NCBI RefSeq assembly: GCF_001458775.1
Contig: NZ_CZPZ01000033.1
Span: 62,001-126,000, forward strand
Reading direction: 5' to 3'
Length of the DNA: 64,000 nucleotides
Source of the DNA: Candidatus Nitrospira nitrificans
Lineage (GTDB): Bacteria; Nitrospirota; Nitrospiria; Nitrospirales; Nitrospiraceae
Below the pieces are notes generated by a model. That model made no database searches, was not told the DNA's origin, and saw only the letters and a list, made by a program, of their open reading frames with translations. Positions within the stretch are counted from its first letter, which is position 1; each line of letters opens with the position of its first letter. Made by a program: the position numbers and the translations under genes. Below are positions 43,705 through 53,835 of the stretch, one piece after another.

Positions 43705-46700
43705 TTACCTGCGCAGCGTTGAAGCCTTTCCAAGCCATCGTGCCACCTCCTGCAACAACATCCGTTCTTCGACCGGCTTAGCGATGTAGGAATTAGCGCC
43801 AAGGTTGATCGCCATCTGTCGATGCTTGTCTCGTGCCCTGGTCGTCATGACGACCACCGGCGTTTGTCGAGTTTCCGGACGACTCCTCAGCGCTTGAATC
43901 ACTTCGAATCCATTGAGCTTCGGCATTTCAAGGTCGGTGAGGATCATTCGATACTTGGTCGTCGATGCCTTGCGAAGTCCATCTTCTCCATCGACTGCCG
44001 TATCAAACGGATATCCGGCTTCCTCCAACATCCTTCCGACGAACTTTCGAATGCTCAATGAATCGTCTATTAAAAGTAGGCGCGCCTCTTCCGGCTTATT
44101 CGATGGTGGCTCTTGTGGTGCGGACTCTTCCTGCAGAGACGTGGCTTTGAAAAGGAGAGTCTGTGCAACTGACTCCTTCAGCTCTCTCGGCATCAACCGG
44201 TTTGGATCGACGACAAGAACGACTCGTCCTTCCGGATCAATGGTCGCGCCTCCAAAACACGAATGCTCCAACACCTTCAATGGTCCAAGCGGCTTAATGA
44301 CGATTTCTTGGCGGCCCAACACTTCATCGACCGCTAATCCCACCGGAGCTCCGGCTGTCCGAACGATTACTACCGGCATGGTCCAATCGACGCGCCCTGG
44401 CTCTCGACGGAGGATATGATGGAGGGAGTGTAATTCAATGATGTGTTCGTTGATCTGTAAGAGTGTACGATGCCCCTCCTCGCGCACCGAGGAAGGTGTC
44501 GGCACCGTGACTTCCTGTATGCTCAAGAGCGGAATCGCATATTTTTCGGTGCCGACTCGCACGAGCAACGCTGTGGCGATCAGGAGAGTGAGAGGGAGAT
44601 TCAAGGTAAATTTGGTGCCCCTGCCGGGTTCAGATTCCACCTCGATATGCCCGTTCATGCCTTCAACTACTCGTTTAACTACATCCAATCCTACGCCTCG
44701 ACCCGCTTGATCCCCCACCTTGTCAGCTGTGGAAAAGCCGGGCATGAAAATCAATTGCCGGACGTCCCTATCCGACATGGCTTGGATCTGACGCAATTGG
44801 GCTGATCCCATCTTGCCGGCTTTGGCTCGGATTTTTCCCAAATCCAATCCTGCTCCATCATCTTCCACCTCGATGATGACCGAGTTCCCACGATGAGCCG
44901 CATGGAGGTAGACAGTTCCGAGGGCCGGTTTACCCTTCGCGATCCGATCTGCCACAGGCTCGATACCGTGATACACAGCGTTCCTGACCAAATGCACCAA
45001 TGGATCCGCCAGTCGTTCCACGATTCCGGTATCCACTTCGGTCTGCTCGCCTGATGTGACCAACGATACCTCCTTGTTGGATGCTCTGGCGGTTTCTCTG
45101 ACCGCTCGACGAAACCTGGTGAATGCCGTACCGATGGGAACCATGCGGGCATGGGCGATTTCGTCTCGCATCACCAGAGTCAACTGTTGCAGTTGACTCA
45201 TCTCGTCATGGGCTTTTTGAATGGATCCGTCCAGCTGCGACATCGATTCGGTGATATCAGCGGTGACTTCCCCGATACGCCGAGCCAAAACATTGAAATC
45301 ATCGTATTTGTCCAGCTCGAGGTTGCCGAAATCGCCGAACGCGGGAAGGCCTTGACCCGCAAGCGTGGTCGAAACACTCGGTACTTCCTGATAGGTAAAG
45401 GTGTGTTTGTCTGAAAAGGAGCGGATCGAGTCCACCAAGCGACTCTTGAATGTTAAGACCTGCTGTGACAGTTGCTCCAAGACTCGCAGCCGTTGTTCCA
45501 ACCGGCCTCGTCCGATGACGAGTTCTCCTACGAGGTTCATCAGTCGCTCGAGCCGCACATAACTGACACGGATGACCTCACGTTCATCTGCTGATTTCTC
45601 GTTCGGAACGCCCTCATCATCCCGAGGAGACTCGTCTCTTCCGGACTGTCTGGCCGTCGCCGGACCAGCGCTGTCATCAGACGGACGTGCCGCCGCCGTC
45701 TCGTTTGTGTTTTCCTGATCCAATCGTCGCAGTTCGGTTCGCGCCGCATCAAAGCGATGCCTCGTGTCATCGACCTTCGTGAGATCTCTGCGCATGAGCA
45801 CTCGCACGACATCGATGGCGCGAAGTATGAGATCGGTATGCCCCGGCATCACGTGGAGACGACCGTCTCGCACCGCTCCCATGAAGTCTTCGACATGATG
45901 GACGAGGTCGCCGATTGATCGAAACCCGACGGTATAGGCGGATCCCTTCAAGGTATGTGCGCTTCTGAACAGATGATCGATCAGTTCCCTATTGTACGGA
46001 TCCTTGTCCAATCGTAAGAGATTAGCTTCCAATAGCTCCAGATACTCTTGTGCCTCAGGGATAAAGTAGGAAAGGATTTCCGGATCCAAATCCGGAATCA
46101 CATACCGAGCGGATAAGCCGGCGGTCGGCTCTTCCATGGTAACGATGGGATCGTTCTGGACGGAATGAGAGCTAGGCGCGCGCGTATCGTCGGAGAGAGT
46201 CGTCGGTGGAGATGGGGCAGCGGTACCTGCGGACATCCGGGTGAAACGATTGAGAAGAAGCGGCAGGTCGTGCTGGAGTTTCGGCAGGCTCGCTGGCTCA
46301 TGTCGGAGAATGAGCCGGATCAATTCGGCTGCCTTCGCCAGCGAATCAAGAATGTCAGGGCTGAGAGGAAGGCGGTTTTCATGAACCTCGACCAGGCAAT
46401 CTTCCATTGGACGAGCGACATCTCCAATGACTTGGTATCCCACGGTGTAGGCTGACCCCTTCAAGGTATGCGCCGCGCGAAAGAGCCGATGAATCGAGTC
46501 GTCTGCATCCGGCTTGGCTCGAAGCGTAAGAATCAACCTGTCTATGGTGTCGAGATACTCTCCCGCTTCAGGGATGAAGTAAGAGAGGATTTCGGCATCG
46601 AGTTCGGGAAGCACGTAGGTCTCATCGGCTATCGACTCGGAGAAGATGGGCGCCGGCCCGCAGGTTATTCCTTTTTCTCGTTGTGTGATCGAAGCCCAAC

Positions 46701-47061
46701 AGCGGGCTACGGCTTCTACATCCTCAACGCCCCCTTGCCCGATGACTCGAACGATTCCATGAAGACTGTGCGTAATATTTCTCATCGAGTCTACGGCGTG
46801 ATCCCAGTGAGCCATCGGAGTCGGCGTCACCTGCTCAAGGAGTGTTTCCAGATGTTCAGCGAGCTGAGCCACTCCACTGAAGCCGTATAGGGCGGCAGCG
46901 CCGCAAATACGGTGGGCGGTAATGTATTGGTCTGTTAGTTCCTGAGGACCAGGAACTCTTCCATCGGGAGGATGCAAGGCTTTAGTCAGGGCATCCAACC
47001 CATCCGAGGCTTCGAGTACAAAGATGCTGATGAGGTTCTGCCGGTCGAACTCCGAACTCAT
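43705..47061 (-). CDS. Hybrid CheA histidine kinase with three HPt domains and receiver
   Basis: The 1118-residue kinase starts at 47061 (GAGGG site upstream). Three HPt domains are visible: ITAHRICGAAALYG (about 1-115), RAAHTLKGSAYTVGY (about 155-265) and RSAHTLKGSAYTVGF (about 335-445). The dimerisation region (about 510-620) and HATPase follow, with HLVRNAVYHGIEP, DDGAGLDLGK and GRGVGLDVVKRVVEGMNG. A CheW-like domain (about 810-945) and a C-terminal receiver (LLLIDDS, LTDLEMP, KPVEER) close it. Multiple HPts plus receiver is the ChpA/PilL plan of Pil-Chp systems, which control type IV pili. The cluster order supports that reading. Confidence 0.93.
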   Translation of the reverse strand: MSSEFDRQNLISIFVLEASDGLDALTKALHPPDGRVPGPQELTDQYITAHRICGAAALYGFSGVAQLAEHLETLLEQVTPTPMAHWDHAVDSMRNITHSLHGIVRVIGQGGVEDVEAVARCWASITQREKGITCGPAPIFSESIADETYVLPELDAEILSYFIPEAGEYLDTIDRLILTLRAKPDADDSIHRLFRAAHTLKGSAYTVGYQVIGDVARPMEDCLVEVHENRLPLSPDILDSLAKAAELIRLILRHEPASLPKLQHDLPLLLNRFTRMSAGTAAPSPPTTLSDDTRAPSSHSVQNDPIVTMEEPTAGLSARYVIPDLDPEILSYFIPEAQEYLELLEANLLRLDKDPYNRELIDHLFRSAHTLKGSAYTVGFRSIGDLVHHVEDFMGAVRDGRLHVMPGHTDLILRAIDVVRVLMRRDLTKVDDTRHRFDAARTELRRLDQENTNETAAARPSDDSAGPATARQSGRDESPRDDEGVPNEKSADEREVIRVSYVRLERLMNLVGELVIGRGRLEQRLRVLEQLSQQVLTFKSRLVDSIRSFSDKHTFTYQEVPSVSTTLAGQGLPAFGDFGNLELDKYDDFNVLARRIGEVTADITESMSQLDGSIQKAHDEMSQLQQLTLVMRDEIAHARMVPIGTAFTRFRRAVRETARASNKEVSLVTSGEQTEVDTGIVERLADPLVHLVRNAVYHGIEPVADRIAKGKPALGTVYLHAAHRGNSVIIEVEDDGAGLDLGKIRAKAGKMGSAQLRQIQAMSDRDVRQLIFMPGFSTADKVGDQAGRGVGLDVVKRVVEGMNGHIEVESEPGRGTKFTLNLPLTLLIATALLVRVGTEKYAIPLLSIQEVTVPTPSSVREEGHRTLLQINEHIIELHSLHHILRREPGRVDWTMPVVIVRTAGAPVGLAVDEVLGRQEIVIKPLGPLKVLEHSCFGGATIDPEGRVVLVVDPNRLMPRELKESVAQTLLFKATSLQEESAPQEPPSNKPEEARLLLIDDSLSIRKFVGRMLEEAGYPFDTAVDGEDGLRKASTTKYRMILTDLEMPKLNGFEVIQALRSRPETRQTPVVVMTTRARDKHRQMAINLGANSYIAKPVEERMLLQEVARWLGKASTLRR

Positions 47062-47114
47062 CGGTCCCTCGTTACACCAGAAGGCTTTCCTCACTCAGCG
47101 GATGAGGGAGAGTC

Positions 47115-49004
47115 TCAGGTCAGCTTAAACTGCGACACTGACGTCGTCAGACCTTCAGCCAAGGTCACCATATCTTCTACCGTCGCGCGAGCCGAGTCGG
47201 TGGCCTTTTGCGTTGCCACGGCACCTCCGGTAAAGTCCTTGATCGAACGACCGACTTGATCGGTTGACGCCGTTTGCTCAGCTGCCGCCGCCGCAATGCT
47301 TTGCGCAAGTTCCGCCGACCGTTGCGCAATCGTCGAAATGTCCTTGAACACATCGCCTGTTCGCAAGGCCGAAGCCGACCCGGCTTCGACCGCCTGAGTT
47401 TCATGTTCCATGGCGACGACCGCATGTTGCGTTTCGCTCTGAATGACTTTCACCAGCTCCGCGATCTCGCGTGTTGCCTGTGTCGAGCTTTCCGCAAGCT
47501 TCCGCACTTGATCGGCGACGACCCCAAAGCGCGCTCCCGCCTCGCCGGCACCGGCGGCCTCGATCGCAGCATTGAGGGCTAGCAAATTTGTCTGATTGGC
47601 GATATCCCGAATAGTCGAGACGATTTGTGAAATTTCCAATGAGCGGTCGCCGAGCGCTTTGACCTGCTTGGACATCCGTTGGACCGCCAATTGAATGCGC
47701 TGCATATCGTGAACGGTTTCTTGCACCGCGAGCCGGCCGGCTTCAGTGGCCTTGAGCACTTGGCGGGCCGCTTCAGACGAGGCTCCCGCGGTCTCCGACA
47801 CTTGGCGCATCGATGACGCCAGCTGTTCAACCGCGCCGAGCGCCTTGATGGATTCATCCGCTTGATGTCTGGCTGTTCCGGCCATCTGGCCCGCATTGTC
47901 CCGCAACTTGCCCGCCGAGCTATTGACACGTTCGGCTGCCTGGCGCACTTGTTTCATCAACTGTGAAAAACGCTGAATCATGAGATTGAATCCGTCCGCC
48001 AAATTTCCAAACATATCGGCCGTCACTTCACCGCGCTTGGTCAAATCTCCTTTCCCGACATCCGAGACCAATACGAGGAATTGCACGAGTTGCTTTTGCA
48101 TCCTGTCCCGCTCTTCCTCTGTCGAGACCAGTGCCGTGATCCGATCCAACATGATGTTGAACGCCTTGGCCATATGTCCGACTTCATCCTCGCTCTCCAG
48201 ACTGGCGCGCGCCTGCAAATTGCCCGCTGCAGCCTGTGTCGCAACGTCGGCGACATGGATGATGTCTTTCACGATGCTGCGGGCGAGGAAATATCCGATC
48301 GCAACGGCTATGAGGAGTGCCGAGGCCGCCGCGCCGAGCATGACTTTCGTCAGGTGGACGGCCAGGCTCTGCCCCGTATCGTTTAATTCGCCGGCCAAGT
48401 CTCGAATGAGCTGCGCCAGCCATTGGAAGCGCCATATCGACCGGCCGTGCCACAATGAGACCTCAGTCGACAACAGGGTAGCGGCCAGTTCCCTCATCGA
48501 CTGTCTTTGCTCATCCGTGAGCGAGGAGTCAAAGCTATCGTTCAATGCTCCCACTGTGCTTTCAGCCGACGCAAAGTATTCTTTCAACGTAAATAGGAGG
48601 ACATCCAACTCTTGTCCGTCGCGACGTCCATCCACCGTCTCGTGTGTTGCGGACGGGCGATACATCTCAAGCGGCGTCAGCGTTCGCCTCTTCAATTCAG
48701 CGAGTGGAATGATGGCCTCGTCAAAATCACTCTTTTGTCTTTGGTCCGCAACGCTCAATAACGCATTGTGATACAAACTGAGGTTGGTGCTGCTCACCGC
48801 GACATGAGAAACTCCCACTGTTGAATCGTCATAAATGGAGCTCAGCTGGCCCTGCAGCTGGCGGAGGCCCAACAAACCGATCAGACCAATGGCCATCATG
48901 CCGACAAGGATGACGAAAAACCCGATAAGGATCTTGTGCAGGGCCTTTAGGTTTTTAAACCATGTACGAGGCGACCATTTCCATGTCTTTCTAGAGTTCG
49001 ACAT
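47115..49004 (-). CDS. Methyl-accepting chemotaxis protein (PilJ-like)
   Basis: The 629-residue receptor has TM1 (about 22-44), a periplasmic helical sensor (about 45-205), TM2 (about 206-230), then two HAMP-like segments ([20 protein letters not shown] and a second with [15 protein letters not shown]). The signalling tip reads [19 protein letters not shown]; most receptors have EAARAGE there. The start at 49004 has AGGAGG just upstream. It sits between the CheW and CheA hybrid genes, as PilJ does. The ligand is unknown. Confidence 0.92.
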   Translation of the reverse strand: MSNSRKTWKWSPRTWFKNLKALHKILIGFFVILVGMMAIGLIGLLGLRQLQGQLSSIYDDSTVGVSHVAVSSTNLSLYHNALLSVADQRQKSDFDEAIIPLAELKRRTLTPLEMYRPSATHETVDGRRDGQELDVLLFTLKEYFASAESTVGALNDSFDSSLTDEQRQSMRELAATLLSTEVSLWHGRSIWRFQWLAQLIRDLAGELNDTGQSLAVHLTKVMLGAAASALLIAVAIGYFLARSIVKDIIHVADVATQAAAGNLQARASLESEDEVGHMAKAFNIMLDRITALVSTEEERDRMQKQLVQFLVLVSDVGKGDLTKRGEVTADMFGNLADGFNLMIQRFSQLMKQVRQAAERVNSSAGKLRDNAGQMAGTARHQADESIKALGAVEQLASSMRQVSETAGASSEAARQVLKATEAGRLAVQETVHDMQRIQLAVQRMSKQVKALGDRSLEISQIVSTIRDIANQTNLLALNAAIEAAGAGEAGARFGVVADQVRKLAESSTQATREIAELVKVIQSETQHAVVAMEHETQAVEAGSASALRTGDVFKDISTIAQRSAELAQSIAAAAAEQTASTDQVGRSIKDFTGGAVATQKATDSARATVEDMVTLAEGLTTSVSQFKLT

Positions 49005-49052
49005 GACGCTCCTCCTGCTCACGACTCAAGATAGGACGGACCTTTGTCGGCA

Positions 49053-49583
49053 TCATCGTTCCTTACCATGATGGTGTGACCTCTGGTCATCGGCCGTTCC
49101 CTCTATGGAGGCCAATAGTCGAGACAATTCTAATATCGCGCTCAGTTTGTTCTCGGTTTTGAAGAACGCAGAAATCATGGGACGCCTTTCAGCCGCCGTG
49201 CGAGTCGAGGGAGCCACCAAATCATCCGACTGAATGGTGCGAATTTCAGGAACTTCTTGGACCAGGATGCCGACCTGTTGCATGCCCTGACGAATCACCA
49301 CCGCGTATTTCGGCATGACGGATGCGGATATGCCTAATGCGTTTCTCAAATCGGTAAGGGGAATGATGGTGCCTCGTAGATTGGTGACACCGACCAGCGC
49401 CGCAGGCATTCCCGGCACAGGCGTGATCGACTTGGGTTCGAAGACCTCACGGACCTGACGGACATCAATGGCGAACGTTTCATCTCCCAATGCGACGAGA
49501 CACACCCGCAATGATTCGGTGGATTTCGCCTGTCCCGGGACTGAATCGGAATGCAGTCGAGGCAATTCGTCTATGGGAATCAT
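49053..49583 (-). CDS. CheW chemotaxis adaptor (PilI-like)
   Basis: A 176-residue CheW protein with a clear fold: VCLVALGDETFAIDVRQVREV, then ITPVPGMPAALVGVTNLRGTIIPLTDLR, the conserved core. It bridges MCP and CheA. The C-terminus is charged and His-rich (SHHHGKER). Gene order CheY-CheW-MCP-CheA equals pilH-pilI-pilJ-chpA. Confidence 0.92.
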   Translation of the reverse strand: MIPIDELPRLHSDSVPGQAKSTESLRVCLVALGDETFAIDVRQVREVFEPKSITPVPGMPAALVGVTNLRGTIIPLTDLRNALGISASVMPKYAVVIRQGMQQVGILVQEVPEIRTIQSDDLVAPSTRTAAERRPMISAFFKTENKLSAILELSRLLASIEGTADDQRSHHHGKER

Positions 49584-49614
49584 TCTGTCACGCCCCCGCG
49601 CAGTATCGGCTCTC

Positions 49615-49977
49615 TCAGCTCAGTGCGTGCTTCACGGCATGCAGAAGCTCCTCTGATTTGAAGGGTTTCACCACATGTCCGTTCGCCCCCTGTTGCTGCC
49701 CCCAGAACTTGTCGCTTTCCTGCCCTTTGGAGGTGCAGAGCACGATCGGAATGTTCTTGAAGCGAGCATCGCTTTTCAGATCCCTGCATGCCTGAAATCC
49801 ATTTCGACCCGGCATCACCACATCCAAGACGATCAGGTCCGGTTTTTCAGAAACAATCTTATCCTCCAATCCATCGGCGCTGGAGAACGAGACAACGGTA
49901 TGTTGGGCAGTCTTCAGATACGACTCGATCAATTGCAGTTCCGCGTACGAGTCATCGACAACCATGATTTTGCTCAT
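49615..49977 (-). CDS. CheY-like response regulator (PilG/PilH-like)
   Basis: A 120-residue single receiver domain with Asp8-Asp9, phospho-acceptor Asp52 (VLDVVMP), Thr/Ser in LCTSKG and Lys in VKPF. PilG/PilH-type regulators have this size. Probable target of the CheA hybrid kinase; it is the first gene of the cluster, with GAGAGGA upstream of the ATG. The KFWGQQQGANGHVVKPF segment resembles PilH. Confidence 0.92.
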   Translation of the reverse strand: MSKIMVVDDSYAELQLIESYLKTAQHTVVSFSSADGLEDKIVSEKPDLIVLDVVMPGRNGFQACRDLKSDARFKNIPIVLCTSKGQESDKFWGQQQGANGHVVKPFKSEELLHAVKHALS

Positions 49978-50471
49978 ACACCATTTCCTCTCTCTTTCAA
50001 GAACGTTTCATGCTGTTCTCAACGCGTCGTCATGACCGCCGGTTTCGTGTATCGCTATCCTGGGAAGCGAGAAGGAACGAGCATGCGCGAAGCACCTTCG
50101 CCTCAACGTCGTCAGGTTCGGCGTCTTCCATTCGATAATCTGGATATGCAAATGTGACCCGATCGTCAGTCTTGAAGACCCATGTGTCCCCGGTATGAAT
50201 ACCGCAATGAACCCTGTCGCATCGTCAGATTCTTCGGCCGTGGCATAGGACACATTTCCGAAGATTCCGGCACACAACCAGCCCTACGATCTGTGACGGC
50301 GCTCCCCTATCCTTCAAGACTGATTGGCACCGTTCCCCTGGAGTGTAGCGACTTGTAGTTGATTGGCAAGAAAACGTTGAATATCAACATCCTCGTTGGG
50401 TGTAGTGGAGGGCGATACGAAGGCGAGCAGCGGTATCGGGATGGAACGTGGCGAACACCGGAGAGGTGATG
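49978..50471. other. Noncoding region between B12 operon and chemosensory genes
   Basis: These 494 nt lie between the end of cobQ and the start of the cheY-like gene on the same strand, and should contain the promoter of the chemosensory cluster. Short open frames here have no ribosome-binding site and no recognisable product. No clear promoter or terminator found. Confidence 0.5.
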
Positions 50472-52001
50472 TCATCGGAGAAGACAAGACAGATTGATGT
50501 TCCTGGACAGATGATCCGCCCACCGATCAAGTTCATCCCGCAAATGAACAGTGACTGACATTGATGTGTGAATATCAAGAGGTGGAAGCCCTTTCTTCAG
50601 GCGAGCACGATTGAGCCAGGAACGACGAAAACCAGGCTCATCAAACACTCCATGAATGTACGTCCCCCACACAAGTCCGTCGTGCCGAATCGCTCCATCG
50701 AACTCATCTGTGTGCGTAGCCATCGAATGGGGGGCGTCCGCTTTCCGGGCGGAATGACGGCGAACTCTAAAGCAGGGACGTTCGTTCACGCGTCGCGTGA
50801 CGCCCATATGAATCTGATACCCGCGCACCAAGCCCTGACCGGCCGGAAAGAAGTCCGTGGGGTAGGCCTCTATCTGTGCGGTATATTTCTTTTTCCCGAG
50901 TACTGTCTCCGTATCCAAGTAGCCCAAACCGCAACCGCTTCCGCCCTCTTCAACGCAATCAGGATCAGCAATCCGCCGACCAAGCATCTGGTAACCACCG
51001 CAAATACCGATCAGCTCGCGCCGACTCCGTAGATGATTATCAAGCAACGCCATAAACCCTCTTTCTTTCAGGTAGGATAAATCGGCCACCGTATTCTTAC
51101 TTCCGGGAATGATCACACAGTCGGCATCGACAAGTGCGCTTGGTGTGCCGACGTACTTCAAGGCCACGTCTTTTTCCGCAGCCAATACGTTGAAATCGGT
51201 AAAGTTGCTCATGTAGGGCAACAGAATAACGGCAATGTTGATACGGTCAGGCGCAAAACTCGTCAAGTGCTGCCTGCCTAGGTCCAGACTATCTTCTTGG
51301 TCCAGCCTCAGATCACGAAGAAAGGGCACAATGCCCAATACAGGAATCCCAGTCCGAGACTCCAAGAAGCGCACCCCATCGGCAAACAATGTGGGATCGC
51401 CCCTGAATTTATTGATGACGACGCCGCAGACCCTGGCGCGTTCGTCCGGCTCCAGCAAGTCTAATGTTCCAATCACTTGAGCAAAGACGCCACCTCGATC
51501 GATATCGGCAACGAGCAGAACCTGAGCATTGGCATATTCCACGACCGGCCAATTCACCAGATCCCATTTTCGGAGATTGACCTCGGCGGCACTGCCCGCC
51601 CCCTCAATCACCATCATGTCGTACTGTTTCGATAGCCGCGCATAGCTGTCTTGCACGACCGACCAGAGTCTTGATCGCCCATCACAGTATGCCGAAGCTT
51701 CTTGCTTCGCGAACACCTTGCCGAGGATCACGACCTGGGAACATCTATCGGATTCCGGTTTGAGGAGGATCGGATTCATATCGACATGTGGAGAGAGTCC
51801 GCAGGCCTCGGCTTGCAGCGCTTGCGCCCGTCCGATCTCATGCCCATCCGGCGTGACGAATGAATTCAGAGACATATTTTGAGCTTTGAATGGGGCCACG
51901 CGAACACCTGTGCGGTGAAGCGATCGGCAAATCCCGGCCGCGATCAAACTTTTTCCTACGTCCGATCCCGTTCCAAGAACAGCAATCGCCCGCGCCGTCA
52001 T
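50472..52001 (-). CDS. cobQ: Cobyric acid synthase CobQ
   Basis: The 509-residue glutamine-dependent enzyme amidates adenosylcobyrinate a,c-diamide at positions b, d, e and g to give adenosylcobyric acid. An ATPase domain starts with AIAVLGTGSDVGKSL and includes APFKAQNMSLNSFVT. The class I-like glutamine amidotransferase domain is seen in IIPGSKNTVADL and LIGICGGYQMLG with its Cys, and THTDEFDGAIRHDGLVWGTYIHGVFD with His. The ATG at 52001 overlaps the cbiZ stop by four bases (ATGA). It is the last gene of the B12 operon. Confidence 0.95.
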   Translation of the reverse strand: MTARAIAVLGTGSDVGKSLIAAGICRSLHRTGVRVAPFKAQNMSLNSFVTPDGHEIGRAQALQAEACGLSPHVDMNPILLKPESDRCSQVVILGKVFAKQEASAYCDGRSRLWSVVQDSYARLSKQYDMMVIEGAGSAAEVNLRKWDLVNWPVVEYANAQVLLVADIDRGGVFAQVIGTLDLLEPDERARVCGVVINKFRGDPTLFADGVRFLESRTGIPVLGIVPFLRDLRLDQEDSLDLGRQHLTSFAPDRINIAVILLPYMSNFTDFNVLAAEKDVALKYVGTPSALVDADCVIIPGSKNTVADLSYLKERGFMALLDNHLRSRRELIGICGGYQMLGRRIADPDCVEEGGSGCGLGYLDTETVLGKKKYTAQIEAYPTDFFPAGQGLVRGYQIHMGVTRRVNERPCFRVRRHSARKADAPHSMATHTDEFDGAIRHDGLVWGTYIHGVFDEPGFRRSWLNRARLKKGLPPLDIHTSMSVTVHLRDELDRWADHLSRNINLSCLLR

Positions 52002-52723
52002 TGACGCGACTCCCGCCAAGCCTTCGCTTTCGCTAAACCACGAGTCATGCAATTGGTCACTGCCCGCCCAACAAGCGCTCCGATCACCGTATGGGTTCCG
52101 CCGTAGATGTGCGACGGACCCTGTCCCTGTAGCCGACAAGCGATCACGACCGCATCCGTGCCGGTTCCGGTGGCCGCCATGCCACTGCAACTCGGCACCG
52201 CATGATCGTGCAAGACGCCGGTCTTGGCCTCCGTGGCAACTTGCACGACACCAACCATCGCGGCATGGGAGAGACTCCCGTTGGTGATGAGAATGAGATT
52301 GATCGTGCCGGGCTTGCCCGGTCTGTCGCGATGGGACCGTTGAGACGGCCATTCTCCAGCCCGAACGGCATTCGTCACGCCAACCGTCGCAAAACACTCC
52401 ACCCAGATCCCATCCCAAGCAGCTCTCGCCACCACCAACTGTGTCATCGGGACAGCCGTCATGAGTCCGACGGTGCGTGCGCGGATGCCGAGTCGGAAAG
52501 CCACCTTTCGCAAGAAACGGGCGGGATCAGTGAAACGTTTAGGCAGACCCCCGATCGCCGAGGAATGTGCCTCGACCTGGTGATTGAGGACACAGGAAGC
52601 CAGCGTAAGCCCTCCCCCTTGTGGCGCAGAGGAAAGCACCCGTCTCCGACCTCCAAGATCGATGACCAGTGTCTGCTCAATTACTCGGTGGCTGGTGCGG
52701 ACTCGTGTGGAAGCGCCCTTCAT
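51998..52723 (-). CDS. cbiZ: Adenosylcobinamide amidohydrolase CbiZ
   Basis: The 241-residue protein matches the CbiZ family, which removes the aminopropanol side chain of adenosylcobinamide or pseudocobalamin so that cobyric acid can re-enter the pathway. Family features seen: VTNAVRAGEW, the ATEAKTG segment, GMAATGTGTDAVVIAC and YGGTHTVIGALVGRAV. It overlaps cobD and cobQ. In this context it lets the cell remodel scavenged corrinoids. Confidence 0.85.
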   Translation of the reverse strand: MKGASTRVRTSHRVIEQTLVIDLGGRRRVLSSAPQGGGLTLASCVLNHQVEAHSSAIGGLPKRFTDPARFLRKVAFRLGIRARTVGLMTAVPMTQLVVARAAWDGIWVECFATVGVTNAVRAGEWPSQRSHRDRPGKPGTINLILITNGSLSHAAMVGVVQVATEAKTGVLHDHAVPSCSGMAATGTGTDAVVIACRLQGQGPSHIYGGTHTVIGALVGRAVTNCMTRGLAKAKAWRESRQ

Positions 52724-53835
52724 CACAAGACGCCTCGATGGAGCTGGCGAGCGATGGCCTGCACGATCCGGTCATTGTCTTGAACGGAACGCACGGCAAG
52801 TCGGATCGAACGTGAGTTCGCGCCAAGCACGGACGAACAATCACGAATCAACAGGCCTCGGCTTCGTAATCGTTCGGTCATGTCACTCGCATGCCAGCCG
52901 CGAGGCAATTCCACCAGGAAATAATTCGCGTATGTCGGCATCACGACGCAGCCGGGTAAGGCCGTCAGCAACGCTCTCAACCGTTCACGCTCTCGCGCCA
53001 TGAATCGCAAACTCTTGCGCGCATGCGGCGCATCGTTCACCGCAGCGAGCGCGGCAACCTGCCCCATGGCGCTCACCGACCAGGGCGGCAGCTGCCGTTG
53101 TAGCCGTCGCGCGGTGATGCGGGTTGCCACTGCATAGCCTACTCGCAGTCCCGGCAAAGCATAGAATTTGGTCATGCTGCGCAAGATAACCACATGGGGC
53201 CAGGACGCCGCATGCGGCAAGACAGACCGATCCGGACAGTAATCCGCAAAGGCTTCGTCGATCACCAACCAAAGACCTTTTTGCCGAGCCGCCGTGGCTA
53301 AACGGGCGATGTCATCGGCAGAGCAGGCTTGTCCGGTCGGGCTGTTGGGATGACAGAGCACGATTCCATCGATCAAGCGGCCGTCGCTTCGTCCGGTTTT
53401 CATCACATGACAAAGCCGGTCGATCGGGATGGCATACTGGTCCCGTCGGTCTGCGCACAGGGAAGCGGCCTGTTTCTTCGCCCGCACCATTGCCGCCGTA
53501 TATTCAGAAAAAGTGGGTTGGACGACCAGCAGCCGATGAATTCCCAATGCGCGAGGAAGCGCGTCGATCAACTCCGTGGAACCATTGCCCACCACGATCT
53601 GTTCCGGATCGATCTGCCAGAACGCGGCCAACGCTTGCCGAAGATCCCAGCAATCAGGGTCAGGATAGTGGCTTAAGAGATGTTTGGACCTCGCGATGGC
53701 TCGCCACACATGCGGAGAGGGTCCCAGTGGATTGATGCTGGCGCTGAAATCACAAATTTCGGTGGAATCACGGCCCAATTCTCGTGCCGCAGCGTAGATA
53801 TCACCACCATGCCCTCTTCCGTTCAGACGAGCCAT
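52723..53835 (-). CDS. cobD: Threonine-phosphate decarboxylase (CobD)
   Basis: The 370-residue PLP enzyme makes (R)-1-amino-2-propanol phosphate from threonine phosphate, for the nucleotide loop. It is an aminotransferase fold class I enzyme: GHGGDIY and FSASINPLGPSP at the start are CobD signatures, and SMTKFYALPGLRVGYA holds the PLP-lysine. The start at 53835 has GGGGAG upstream. It overlaps cbiB by 13 bases and cbiZ. The name differs in the aerobic (CobC) nomenclature. Confidence 0.92.
   Translation of the reverse strand: MARLNGRGHGGDIYAAARELGRDSTEICDFSASINPLGPSPHVWRAIARSKHLLSHYPDPDCWDLRQALAAFWQIDPEQIVVGNGSTELIDALPRALGIHRLLVVQPTFSEYTAAMVRAKKQAASLCADRRDQYAIPIDRLCHVMKTGRSDGRLIDGIVLCHPNSPTGQACSADDIARLATAARQKGLWLVIDEAFADYCPDRSVLPHAASWPHVVILRSMTKFYALPGLRVGYAVATRITARRLQRQLPPWSVSAMGQVAALAAVNDAPHARKSLRFMARERERLRALLTALPGCVVMPTYANYFLVELPRGWHASDMTERLRSRGLLIRDCSSVLGANSRSIRLAVRSVQDNDRIVQAIARQLHRGVL

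Noticed and set aside
50148-50160. Sigma-54-like GGGTCACATTTGCA on the minus strand.
   Set aside because: The GG and GC elements are one base too close for the -24/-12 pattern.
50008-50277. An 89-codon minus-strand frame between cobQ and the cheY-like gene.
   Set aside because: TTG start, no ribosome-binding site and no recognisable product.
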